Of a stretch of DNA of 8,172 nucleotides, positions 1 to 5,214 are shown in pieces. The translations under genes and the position numbers were made by a program. Positions within the stretch are counted from its first letter, which is position 1. Every line of letters starts with the position of its first letter. The stretch is from Pedobacter schmidteae (GTDB lineage Bacteria; Bacteroidota; Bacteroidia; Sphingobacteriales; Sphingobacteriaceae). Below the pieces are notes generated by a model. That model ran no database searches. It saw nothing but the letters and a program-made list of their open reading frames with translations, and had not been told where the DNA came from. The stretch spans positions 1 through 8,172 of the forward strand of contig CAMDQV010000081.1 of NCBI GenBank assembly GCA_945906015.1. Reading direction: 5' to 3'.

Positions 1-1
1 A

Positions 2-274
2 CTGATTCAAACTATACCAGTACATCTTTTTGCTATCTATTCGATTGCGTTTCACCCCACTCTACCCTATCTTGCAACAGCAAGTAGAGATAAGAGCATT
101 AAGATTTGGGATACTGAAAACTTCGAACTAAAAAAAACAATCAGTATCGAAAAGGGATATGATTGCCACCACTTATCTATCAATAAAATAATATGGGAGC
201 CAATTGATAACCGGCTGATTTCAGTTAGCGATGATAAATTGTTGAAGATTTGGAAGGTGGAGTTTGGAGAGTAG
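2..274 (+). CDS. WD40 repeat protein, C-terminal part (5' end outside window)
   Basis: An open frame runs in from the window's left edge and ends at TAG 272-274, giving 90 residues. Two WD40-type blade ends are visible. One is centred on residues 18-37, reading FHPTLPYLATASRDKSIKIWD, with the classic hydrophobic/ASxDxxIKIWD pattern. A last, more divergent one ends in LISVSDDKLLKIWK a few residues before the stop. WD40 proteins fold as beta-propellers and act as protein-interaction scaffolds; which partner this one binds cannot be read here. The start codon and most blades lie upstream of the window. The stop codon is followed immediately (275) by the first heptad repeat block, so the gene has almost no ordinary 3' flank. 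Family assignment is firm; function is unknown. Confidence 0.85.
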   Translation: MIQTIPVHLFAIYSIAFHPTLPYLATASRDKSIKIWDTENFELKKTISIEKGYDCHHLSINKIIWEPIDNRLISVSDDKLLKIWKVEFGE

Positions 275-337
275 GTTATCTGTTGTCAGTTATTTATTGT
301 CTGTTATCTGAGGTATGAGGTATGAAATATGAAAAAG
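275..337. repeat. Degenerate heptanucleotide array 1 (GTTATCT / GAGGTAT)
   Basis: Nine consecutive 7-bp units read without any indel from the base after the WD40 stop codon. They start as GTTATCT, GTTGTCA, GTTATTT, ATTGTCT, GTTATCT and then change motif, still in register, to GAGGTAT (twice), GAAATAT and a decayed unit. No coding frame or inverted repeat explains it. The function is unknown. Confidence 0.8.
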
Positions 338-362
338 CAGAAAATCTAAAATTAGCACTGAA

Positions 363-446
363 TTGTCTTGATTCCTGGCTCTTGGTTCTGTGTTTCTGTT
401 ATCAGTTGTCAGTTATCTGTTGTCAGAAGAACGAGGTATGAGGTAG
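363..446. repeat. Degenerate heptanucleotide array 2 (12 in-register units)
   Basis: Twelve 7-bp units run in one uninterrupted register. It opens with TTGTCTT-, GATTCCT-, GGCTCTT- and GGTTCTG-like units. It then shows GTTATCA, GTTGTCA, GTTATCT, GTTGTCA, one GAAGAAC unit, GAGGTAT and GAGGTAG. The GTTATCT-to-GAGGTAT succession repeats that of the array at 275-337, so the two blocks are related in content although they are not in the same register (the offset is not a multiple of 7). No gene is seen here. Confidence 0.78.
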
Positions 447-476
447 ATGTACTGGTTTGACATGAAGCTAAATTAT

Positions 477-518
477 CTCAATACTCAATACTTCAAATTC
501 GTTGTCTGAAGTCTGAAA
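477..518. repeat. Degenerate heptanucleotide array 3 (CTCAATA / TCTGAAG)
   Basis: Six 7-bp units run in one register: CTCAATA twice, CTTCAAA, TTCGTTG, TCTGAAG and TCTGAAA. The motif differs from arrays 1 and 2 but the period is the same. The block is short, and the middle unit is recognisable only by register, so this is the weakest of the five. Confidence 0.6.
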
Positions 519-605
519 AAAGCACATATAACCATTTTGGGGACCCATCGCAAGCCTAGTTCTGATTATTTCAAACCAGGAAAAAAAAATAAAAAACAAA
601 AAATA
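519..605. other. Gene-free AT-rich flank downstream of the ferredoxin gene
   Basis: This stretch lies between the last heptad unit and the ferredoxin stop codon. On the minus strand, the direction of ferredoxin transcription, it begins with long T-runs (positions 605 down to about 582). These could favour RNA release, but no convincing stem precedes them. The only small palindrome is TGGG-GA-CCCA at 538-547, too short to call a terminator. No small ORF is supported. Confidence 0.5.
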
Positions 606-956
606 TTATTCAACGTGAAGCCAGGATTTCTTAGCCAATAACTCTTCACGGGTTTCACGTACATCTTCATCATCTACACAGCAGTCTACAGGGCAAACAG
701 CTGCACATTGTGGTTCATCATGAAATCCAACACATTCAGTACACTTGTCAGAAACTATGTAATATACCTCATCAGAAACTGCGAATTGGGCTTCATCAGC
801 ATTCAGAGTTGTTCCGTCCCCAAAATCGATTAGTCCTTTGAGAGTAGTCCCTTCCGAAAATCTCCATGCAGCACCGGCATCATAAATTGCATTATTTGGG
901 CATTCAGGCTCGCAAGCCCCGCAGTTAATACACTCATCGGTGATTTTAATTGCCAT
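606..956 (-). CDS. 2[4Fe-4S] dicluster ferredoxin with an inter-cluster insertion
   Basis: A 116-aa soluble electron-transfer protein. The first cluster motif is Cys9, 12, 15 and 19 followed by Pro (CxxCxxCxxxCP). The second is Cys72, 75, 84 and 88 followed by Pro (CxxC-x8-CxxxCP), then PVDC with further cysteines at 92 and 93. The eight-residue gap in the second motif and the acidic, partly helical tail (about 96-116) are the pattern of the Allochromatium-type 2[4Fe-4S] ferredoxins. These are low-potential carriers distinct from clostridial ones. The cysteine motifs lie 52 residues apart, clearly more than in the compact members. The extra segment (about 28-65) contains a Gly/Asp-rich stretch and no cysteine. 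The gene is divergent from an acyl-CoA reductase and has a minus-strand -7 box at 1030-1037. The electron partner is unknown. Confidence 0.93.
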   Translation of the reverse strand: MAIKITDECINCGACEPECPNNAIYDAGAAWRFSEGTTLKGLIDFGDGTTLNADEAQFAVSDEVYYIVSDKCTECVGFHDEPQCAAVCPVDCCVDDEDVRETREELLAKKSWLHVE

Positions 957-982
957 TTTATCTAAAAGTCTATTTGTTAAGT

Positions 983-990
983 TAATTTTG
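983..990 (+). promoter_or_regulatory. Candidate -7 box for the acyl-CoA reductase gene
   Basis: TAATTTTG fits the Bacteroidota -7 consensus TAnnTTTG exactly and points at the gene starting at 1064. No TTG of the -33 element is found at the usual spacing, so this rests on one half of the promoter. Transcription would begin at about 994-997, leaving a leader of roughly 67-70 nt that contains the inverted repeat at 995-1017. Confidence 0.4.
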
Positions 991-994
991 CATT

Positions 995-1017
995 AAAATG
1001 AGTAAAAACCTCATTTT
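995..1017. repeat. 8-bp perfect inverted repeat between the divergent genes
   Basis: AAAATGAG (995-1002) and CTCATTTT (1010-1017) are perfect reverse complements around a 7-nt loop. The repeat lies in the leader of both the ferredoxin gene and the acyl-CoA reductase gene if the two -7 boxes are real. It could be an operator for a dimeric regulator or an RNA hairpin. It is AT-rich and could also be chance. Confidence 0.4.
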
Positions 1018-1029
1018 TACACTTTAGGA

Positions 1030-1037
1030 CAAATATA
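1030..1037 (-). promoter_or_regulatory. Candidate -7 box for the ferredoxin gene
   Basis: Read on the minus strand this is TATATTTG, an exact match to TAnnTTTG. Transcription would start near 1023-1026, about 66-70 nt before the ferredoxin ATG. No clear TTG -33 element is seen upstream. The box lies inside the plus-strand leader of the opposing gene, so the two transcription units would overlap at their 5' ends. Confidence 0.45.
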
Positions 1038-1063
1038 ACATTATTTGAAGTAATTTTTTTTGG

Positions 1064-2083
1064 ATGATTAAGATTTTGACAAGCAAACAACGAATCATGG
1101 CTTTTTTACAATTAGGCCATATTCTGCAAAACCCAGATGAGCAATTAAGTTCACTAATTGACTCTGCTAAACAATATAATGCATGGTTCACTCCACAAAG
1201 TACTGCCATGGCGGTAAAGGCAATCTCAGAAATGCTGAATCAGCCTGATCTGGATAAATGGATTGATGCCAATACAGATGAACCAGTAAAAATGAATGCT
1301 ATAGGTTTGATTCTTGCAGGTAATATCCCATTGGTTGGATTCCATGATATTCTATGTGTTCTAGCTTCTGGAAATAAAGCATTGATTAAGCTGTCTTCAC
1401 AGGATAAACAATTAATACCATACATTTTGAGCAAACTTTCAGAAATAGAGCCCCGCTTTACGGAACAGTTTGAGTTTATCGAAAGATTAAAAGATTTTGA
1501 TGCGGTAATTGCAACTGGTAGTAACAATACTTCCAGATATTTTGAATATTATTTCAGTAAAGTGCCTCATATAATCCGCAAGAACCGTAACAGTATCGCT
1601 GTTTTAAATGGAAATGAAAATAGGGAAGAACTCAAGTCTTTGGGCCAAGATATTTTCGACTATTTTGGTTTAGGCTGTCGTAATGTTTCTAAAATCTATG
1701 TACCCAAAGGATATAATTTCAATGCTTTTTTTGAATCTATCGAAGAATTTAAATCGGTTGCTGACCATCATAAATACAATAATAATTACGACTATAATAA
1801 ATCCATATTTCTGGTAAACATGGATAAACATCTTGACAATGGATTTTTACTTTTGAAAGAGGATAAGCAGATGGCTTCGCCATTGGCAGTGGTTTATTAC
1901 CAGGAATATGAAAGCATTCAGGAGGCAGAAAGGGAATTACTGGATAATAAAGAGGGTATTCAATGTATTGTTTCAAGATCAGATTTAAGCATGAATGTTC
2001 TTCCTTTTGGGCAAAGCCAACGTCCAGGATTATGGGATTATGCAGATGGGGTAGATACGATGGGATTTTTGAGGAGATTGTGA
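1064..2083 (+). CDS. Acyl-CoA reductase, LuxC family
   Basis: A 339-aa member of the LuxC/acyl-CoA reductase family, an aldehyde-dehydrogenase-fold enzyme. The family's expected reaction is NAD(P)H-dependent reduction of an acyl-CoA (or acyl thioester) to the aldehyde. Visible features are GLILAGNIPLVGFHD at about 81-95 (nucleotide-binding region), ATGSNNTSRYF at 150-160, RKNRNSIAVLNG at 172-183, and GLGCRNVSKIYVP at 202-214. Cys205 in the last is the expected catalytic nucleophile that carries the acyl group. The C-terminus ends in a conserved-looking GQSQRPGLWDYADGVDTMGFL segment. The ATG at 1064 gives a normal N-terminus leading into SKQRIMAFLQLGHIL; an internal ATG at 1097 would cut this helix. 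No other lux-like genes are present, so bioluminescence is not implied. The natural substrate is unknown. The gene is divergent from a ferredoxin and followed at once by heptad repeats. Confidence 0.88.
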   Translation: MIKILTSKQRIMAFLQLGHILQNPDEQLSSLIDSAKQYNAWFTPQSTAMAVKAISEMLNQPDLDKWIDANTDEPVKMNAIGLILAGNIPLVGFHDILCVLASGNKALIKLSSQDKQLIPYILSKLSEIEPRFTEQFEFIERLKDFDAVIATGSNNTSRYFEYYFSKVPHIIRKNRNSIAVLNGNENREELKSLGQDIFDYFGLGCRNVSKIYVPKGYNFNAFFESIEEFKSVADHHKYNNNYDYNKSIFLVNMDKHLDNGFLLLKEDKQMASPLAVVYYQEYESIQEAERELLDNKEGIQCIVSRSDLSMNVLPFGQSQRPGLWDYADGVDTMGFLRRL

Positions 2084-2088
2084 GGGTT

Positions 2089-2180
2089 GAGGTAGGCGGT
2101 ATGAGGTAGGAAGTATGAGGTAGGAGGTATGGAGGTAGGAAGTATGAGGTAGGAGGTCTGAGGTAGGAAGGCTGAGGTAT
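2089..2180. repeat. Heptanucleotide array 4, G-rich (GAGGTAG / GAAGTAT)
   Basis: Thirteen 7-bp units begin five bases after the acyl-CoA reductase stop, with a single extra G at 2131. Most units alternate between GAGGTAG and a variant ending in T (GCGGTAT, GAAGTAT, GAGGTAT, GAGGTCT, GAAGGCT), so the array has a 14-bp higher-order period. The plus strand is strikingly C-poor: only three C in the array (2097, 2158, 2172). A minus-strand open frame through it is a by-product of the repeat. Confidence 0.9.
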
Positions 2181-2216
2181 TGCTGCTTTTTTCAAATTAG
2201 CAATCATGTCTAAACA

Positions 2217-2344
2217 CTAATTCCTAACTACTATCCTAACTACTAATTACTAACCAACTAATTACTAACTACTAATTACTAACCAACTAACAACTAATTA
2301 CTAACCAACTAACTACTAATTACTAACTACTAACCAACTAATAA
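2217..2344. repeat. Heptanucleotide array 5, G-free (CTAACTA / CTAATTA / CTAACCA)
   Basis: About 18 units nearly all begin with CTAA, chiefly CTAACTA, CTAATTA and CTAACCA. Most are 7 bp; the CTAACCA units gain an extra A (8 bp) and one unit at 2231-2235 is only 5 bp. The plus strand has no G at all from 2209 to 2356. Its unit resembles the reverse complement of the preceding array's unit (CTACCTC against CTAACTA), so the two arrays lie in opposite orientation across a 36-bp spacer. The array ends a few bases before the -7 box of the next gene. Confidence 0.9.
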
Positions 2345-2349
2345 ATAAT

Positions 2350-2357
2350 TAACTTTG
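2350..2357 (+). promoter_or_regulatory. -7 box of the small-protein/ftsE operon; predicts a near-leaderless mRNA
   Basis: TAACTTTG is an exact match to the Bacteroidota -7 consensus TAnnTTTG and ends only six bases before the ATG at 2364. Transcription would start at about 2361-2364, on or just before the start codon. No TTG -33 element is visible; that region consists of array 5. The TTG inside the box (2355-2357) is in frame with the gene but makes little sense as a start codon. Confidence 0.6.
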
Positions 2358-2363
2358 CCGCTA

Positions 2364-2567
2364 ATGTATGTGATAAAAGTTAGGGGGGTAGCAAAGATCC
2401 CAGATTATGTTCAACTGCGTGATGAAAAATTCACCTTGTTAGCGTATTTTAGATTAGATAGGCCTGAAAAAGCATTGGACAAAGCAGGTTTAGCTGATCA
2501 GACTGAATACATTATGGAAAAAATTAAAGACCTGCCTTTCGGGCAAATTTTTAAACTTGAATTATGA
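2364..2567 (+). CDS. Small protein of unknown function, coupled to ftsE
   Basis: A 67-aa protein starting MYVIKVRGVAKIPDYVQ. I do not recognise a domain. It has no signal peptide, membrane segment or cysteine, and its pattern (a short strand, a charged middle DEKFTLLAYFRLDRPEKALDKAGL, then a helix-like TEYIMEKIKDL and FGQIFKLEL) suggests a small compact cytosolic alpha/beta protein. The frame could be extended three codons to a TTG at 2355, but that TTG lies within the -7 box, so ATG 2364 is preferred. No Shine-Dalgarno sequence is present, consistent with a leaderless message. Its TGA (2565-2567) overlaps the ftsE ATG (2564-2566), so translation is probably coupled. A role linked to FtsE is plausible from position only. 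Confidence 0.75.
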   Translation: MYVIKVRGVAKIPDYVQLRDEKFTLLAYFRLDRPEKALDKAGLADQTEYIMEKIKDLPFGQIFKLEL

Positions 2568-3244
2568 TAGGCAACTCAGTTATAAAATTAGATGGTGTAG
2601 ACATCTACCAGCAGAAACATTTAGTTCTAAACAATGTCAATCTTCAGATCAGTCCCGGTGAGTTTGTTTTCCTAATCGGACAAACGGGATCGGGTAAAAG
2701 TAGCCTACTGAAAGTAATTTATGGTGAGCTTCATATTGCAAACGGTCAGGGTCAAGTTGCAGGATTTGACCTAAAAAAAATCACTGATAAGGACATCCCT
2801 TTTTTACGTCGCAAACTGGGTATTGTATTTCAGGATTTTCAATTACTGACAGACCGAACCGTTGAGCAAAATCTGGAGTTTGTATTAAAAGCTACCGGAT
2901 GGAAAGATAAAAACCTAATTTCTGTACGAATATTAGATGTACTTGAAAAAGTTGGTTTACGCTCAAAAACCAAAAAAATGCCGCATGAATTATCCGGTGG
3001 TGAGCAACAACGAGTTGTAATTGCCAGAGCCATGCTGAATGACCCTGAATTAATTTTAGCCGATGAACCAACAGGAAACCTGGATCCGGATACATCTGAA
3101 GACATTGTAACCTTGTTAAAACAGATCAGTCAATCAGGTACTGCCGTATTAATGGCATCTCATGATTATCATATCATCAGAACATTCCCATCAAGAATTA
3201 TTAAATGCGAAGGTGGGATTATTCACCAGGACGCTAAGATCTAA
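2564..3244 (+). CDS. ftsE: FtsE-type ABC transporter ATPase
   Basis: A 226-aa cytoplasmic ABC ATPase, the usual length for FtsE. The motifs are complete and in order: Walker A GQTGSGKSS at 39-47, Q-loop Gln90 in GIVFQDFQLL, signature LSGGEQQR at 143-150, Walker B LILADEP at 163-169 followed by TGNLD (D-loop), and switch His200 in MASHD. FtsE works with the membrane protein FtsX; the ATPase cycle controls divisome and peptidoglycan-hydrolase activity. No ftsX follows. In many Bacteroidota ftsX is located elsewhere, so its absence does not argue against the call. LolD/MacB-type ATPases are close relatives, and the assignment over those rests on length and on the lack of a linked permease. The start overlaps the preceding small gene by ATGA. 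Confidence 0.8.
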   Translation: MIGNSVIKLDGVDIYQQKHLVLNNVNLQISPGEFVFLIGQTGSGKSSLLKVIYGELHIANGQGQVAGFDLKKITDKDIPFLRRKLGIVFQDFQLLTDRTVEQNLEFVLKATGWKDKNLISVRILDVLEKVGLRSKTKKMPHELSGGEQQRVVIARAMLNDPELILADEPTGNLDPDTSEDIVTLLKQISQSGTAVLMASHDYHIIRTFPSRIIKCEGGIIHQDAKI

Positions 3245-3266
3245 CAATCTTCACTGATACCACAGG

Positions 3267-3320
3267 CAGTTAATGTCAGTTGTAAGTGGATTGTAGCCGA
3301 AATGCTGACAGCTTGACTGA
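3267..3320. promoter_or_regulatory. Possible activator-binding region upstream of grpE
   Basis: Short related sequences cluster here: CAGTT at 3267-3271 and 3277-3281 (spaced 10 bp, one helical turn), TGTCAG at 3274-3279 with its reverse complement CTGACA at 3305-3310, and TGAC at 3306-3309 and 3314-3317. They lie just upstream of the -24/-12-like element, where an enhancer-binding protein might bind, though closer than is typical. This is speculative. Confidence 0.25.
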
Positions 3321-3329
3321 TTTATTTTT

Positions 3330-3344
3330 TGGCAAAAAAATTGC
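3330..3344 (+). promoter_or_regulatory. Candidate sigma-54 (-24/-12) promoter for grpE-dnaJ
   Basis: TGGC (3330-3333), seven A residues, then TTGC (3341-3344). This reproduces the spacing of the sigma-54 consensus TGGCACG-N4-TTGC, with GG and GC ten bases apart, and is preceded by a T-run. The 'ACG' part of the -24 element is AAA here. With C3344 at -12, transcription would begin near 3356, about 42 nt before the grpE ATG. The same bases also form a 6-bp inverted repeat (TGGCAA/TTGCCA), which may be chance. Confidence 0.5.
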
Positions 3345-3397
3345 CATGAATTAATATAAAATTTTCAGAATTATTGAATAAAAAGAAGAAGAGTAAA

Positions 3398-3970
3398 ATG
3401 GAAGAAAATCAAACGACTGAAAATACTAAGCAAAAGGATATTCTGGAACAAAATGAGTCAGTAACTAATGAGTTGCCAGAAATTGATGAAAATTTAATCC
3501 AAGCAGAAGAAGTGCAAATTTCGGATGAGGAAAAATTTAAAGCTGAGGCTTCAGAATGGCAAAACAAATATTTACGTTTATATGCAGAGTTTGATAATTT
3601 CAAACGTCGTACAAGCAAAGAGCGATTAGAATTGCTTCAGATAGCAGGAAAAGATGTGATCGTAGATCTTTTGCCAGTACTTGATGATTTTGAAAGAGCC
3701 CAGAAATCAATCGAGAAAGCTTCAGATATTGAGGCTGTGAAAGAGGGTGTGAAACTTGTTCATCATAAATTAAAAAACGTACTGACTAATAAAGGTCTTA
3801 AAGAAATGAATGCAATTGGTGCTGAATTTGATGCTGATGTTCATGAGGGTATCACCAATATACCTGCACCATCAGATGATCTTAAGGGAAAAGTAGTAGA
3901 TGAATTGGAAAAAGGATATTACCTGAATGACAAAGTGATACGCTTTGCAAAAGTTATTATAGGAGCATAG
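3398..3970 (+). CDS. grpE: GrpE, nucleotide-exchange factor of the DnaK chaperone
   Basis: A 190-aa protein that releases ADP from DnaK and works as a dimer. The N-terminus (1-45) is acidic and low in complexity, as usual. A long amphipathic helix runs from about 45 to 85 (KAEASEWQNKYLRLYAEFDNFKRRTSKERLELL), followed by DVIVDLLPVLDDFERA at 86-101. The C-terminal beta domain contains FDADVHEGI at 144-152, the family signature region, and YLNDKVIRFAKVIIGA at the end. ATG 3398 is chosen because AAGAAGAG lies just upstream. The frame extends eight lysine-rich codons to a TTG at 3374 that has no purine tract before it. The gene is followed after 59 bp by dnaJ, with which it probably forms an operon. 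Control by the sigma-54-like element at 3330-3344 is inferred. Confidence 0.95.
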   Translation: MEENQTTENTKQKDILEQNESVTNELPEIDENLIQAEEVQISDEEKFKAEASEWQNKYLRLYAEFDNFKRRTSKERLELLQIAGKDVIVDLLPVLDDFERAQKSIEKASDIEAVKEGVKLVHHKLKNVLTNKGLKEMNAIGAEFDADVHEGITNIPAPSDDLKGKVVDELEKGYYLNDKVIRFAKVIIGA

Positions 3971-4029
3971 ATACTATTCCAGCCTTTGTGCAGGGCTTTA
4001 AAAATGGCGCATAGTGTTTATTTAGAAAA

Positions 4030-5202
4030 ATGGCGAAAAGAGATTATTACGACATACTTGGAGTAACACGCAGCTCAACTGCAGATGAGATAAAAAAAGC
4101 TTATCGAAAAATGGCAATTAAATATCATCCGGATAAAAATCCAGGTGATAAACAGTCTGAAGAAAATTTCAAGGAAGCAGCTGAAGCCTATGAGGTTTTA
4201 AGCAATGCTGAAAAGAAAAGAAGATATGACCAGTTTGGTCATGCCGGAGGGGCTTCAAGCCCTAATGGTGGTGGCGGATATGGTGGCCAAATGAATATGG
4301 AAGACATATTTAGCCAGTTCGGAGATATTTTCGGTGGCGGTGGCGGTGGTGGCAGCCCATTTGACAGTTTCTTTGGGGGCCAACAGCAAACCCGTGGTGG
4401 ACGTCGTGCAGCACGCGGAAGCAATCTTCGCATCAAGGTTAAACTTAGCCTGGAAGAGATAGCAAATGGTATTGAGAAAAAAATTAGAGTAAACAAACAA
4501 ATTATTTGTGATACTTGTGATGGCAGTGGAGCAAAAGATAAATCATCATTCAATACTTGCCAGACCTGCAATGGCAGTGGAGCGGTAAGAAGAGTTACAA
4601 ATACTATTCTAGGACAGATGCAAACAACCAGCACCTGCCCTACTTGTAATGGTGAAGGAACACAGATCACTTCAAAATGTACTACCTGCCATGGCGATGG
4701 TTTAACTCGTGGCGAAGAAACAATCAGTATAAACATTCCTGCCGGTGTAAGTGAAGGAATGCAATTATCGATGAGCGGAAAAGGAAATGCTGCTCCTCGA
4801 GGCGGTATTTCAGGTGATCTGATCATCCTAATTGAAGAAATCCAGCATGAGGCATTAAAACGTGAAGGAAATAATGTCATTTATGATCTTCATATCAGCT
4901 TTATTGATGCAACGATCGGTGCAAGTATTGAAGTCCCAACAATAGATGGGAAAGCAAAAATAAAAATTGACCCTGGAACTCAGGGAGGTAAAATTCTACG
5001 GCTGAAAGGAAAAGGTGTTCCGGAGGTAAATTCATATCACCGTGGAGATCAATTGATCTATATAAATATCTGGACTCCAAAAGTACTTTCAAATGAGGAA
5101 CGTGATATTTTAGATCGCTTAAAGGAATCTCCTAATTTCAAGCCGCAACCTGGCAAAAACGAAAAAAGTTTCTTCGATAAGATGAAGGAATATTTCGAAT
5201 AA
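4030..5202 (+). CDS. dnaJ: DnaJ (Hsp40, type I J-domain co-chaperone)
   Basis: A complete 390-aa class A J-protein, which delivers unfolded clients to DnaK and stimulates its ATPase. The J domain spans 1-70 with HPD at 33-35. A Gly/Phe-rich linker spans about 72-118, including a run of seven glycines encoded by GGT/GGC repeats. The zinc domain has all four CxxCxGxG motifs (starting at Cys160, Cys177, Cys203 and Cys217), binding two zinc ions. Two C-terminal substrate-binding beta domains follow (about 228-350). A short extension ending KSFFDKMKEYFE closes the protein. The start is the ATG after an AGAAAA tract, and MAKRDYYDILGV is the standard N-terminus. It follows grpE by 59 bp with no terminator between, and a strong terminator follows. 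dnaK is not in the window. Confidence 0.97.
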   Translation: MAKRDYYDILGVTRSSTADEIKKAYRKMAIKYHPDKNPGDKQSEENFKEAAEAYEVLSNAEKKRRYDQFGHAGGASSPNGGGGYGGQMNMEDIFSQFGDIFGGGGGGGSPFDSFFGGQQQTRGGRRAARGSNLRIKVKLSLEEIANGIEKKIRVNKQIICDTCDGSGAKDKSSFNTCQTCNGSGAVRRVTNTILGQMQTTSTCPTCNGEGTQITSKCTTCHGDGLTRGEETISINIPAGVSEGMQLSMSGKGNAAPRGGISGDLIILIEEIQHEALKREGNNVIYDLHISFIDATIGASIEVPTIDGKAKIKIDPGTQGGKILRLKGKGVPEVNSYHRGDQLIYINIWTPKVLSNEERDILDRLKESPNFKPQPGKNEKSFFDKMKEYFE

Positions 5203-5214
5203 AGGCAAAAAAAT

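Noticed and set aside
275..518. CRISPR array
   Set aside because: The units are 7 bp and contiguous, with no spacers, and no cas genes are present.
1240..1527. Minus-strand open frames antisense to acyl-CoA reductase, and similar ones inside ftsE and grpE
   Set aside because: Each lies wholly opposite a gene with clear family motifs and shows no motif of its own.
1064..2083. Part of a bioluminescence (lux) operon
   Set aside because: Only the reductase family member is present; no luciferase, transferase or synthetase genes are next to it.
1749..2207. Minus-strand open frame of 152 codons with a repetitive Pro/Ser/Tyr/Leu region
   Set aside because: Its repetitive part is only the translation of the 7-bp DNA repeat (21 nt = 7 residues), and the rest is antisense to the well-supported acyl-CoA reductase. 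No family was recognised.
2084..2350. Replication origin or telomere-like array
   Set aside because: No DnaA boxes were seen, there is no origin-linked gene nearby, and the units vary too much for a telomere-type repeat; the position inside a chromosomal gene string also argues against it.
2355..2363. TTG start for the small protein upstream of ftsE
   Set aside because: The TTG lies inside the -7 promoter box; ATG 2364 is a better start.
3330..3346. TGGCAA/TTGCCA inverted repeat as an intrinsic terminator for ftsE
   Set aside because: The stem is only 6 bp and no T-run follows on either strand; the exact -24/-12 spacing and position before grpE favour a promoter reading.
3374..3397. TTG start adding eight lysine-rich residues to GrpE
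   Set aside because: There is no purine tract upstream of the TTG, whereas AAGAAGAG precedes ATG 3398.
4239..4880. Long minus-strand open frame of 213 codons inside dnaJ
   Set aside because: It is antisense to the glycine-rich linker and zinc domain of dnaJ; the poly-proline and repeated Cys-poor pattern is the complement of GGT/GGC and CxxCxGxG coding.
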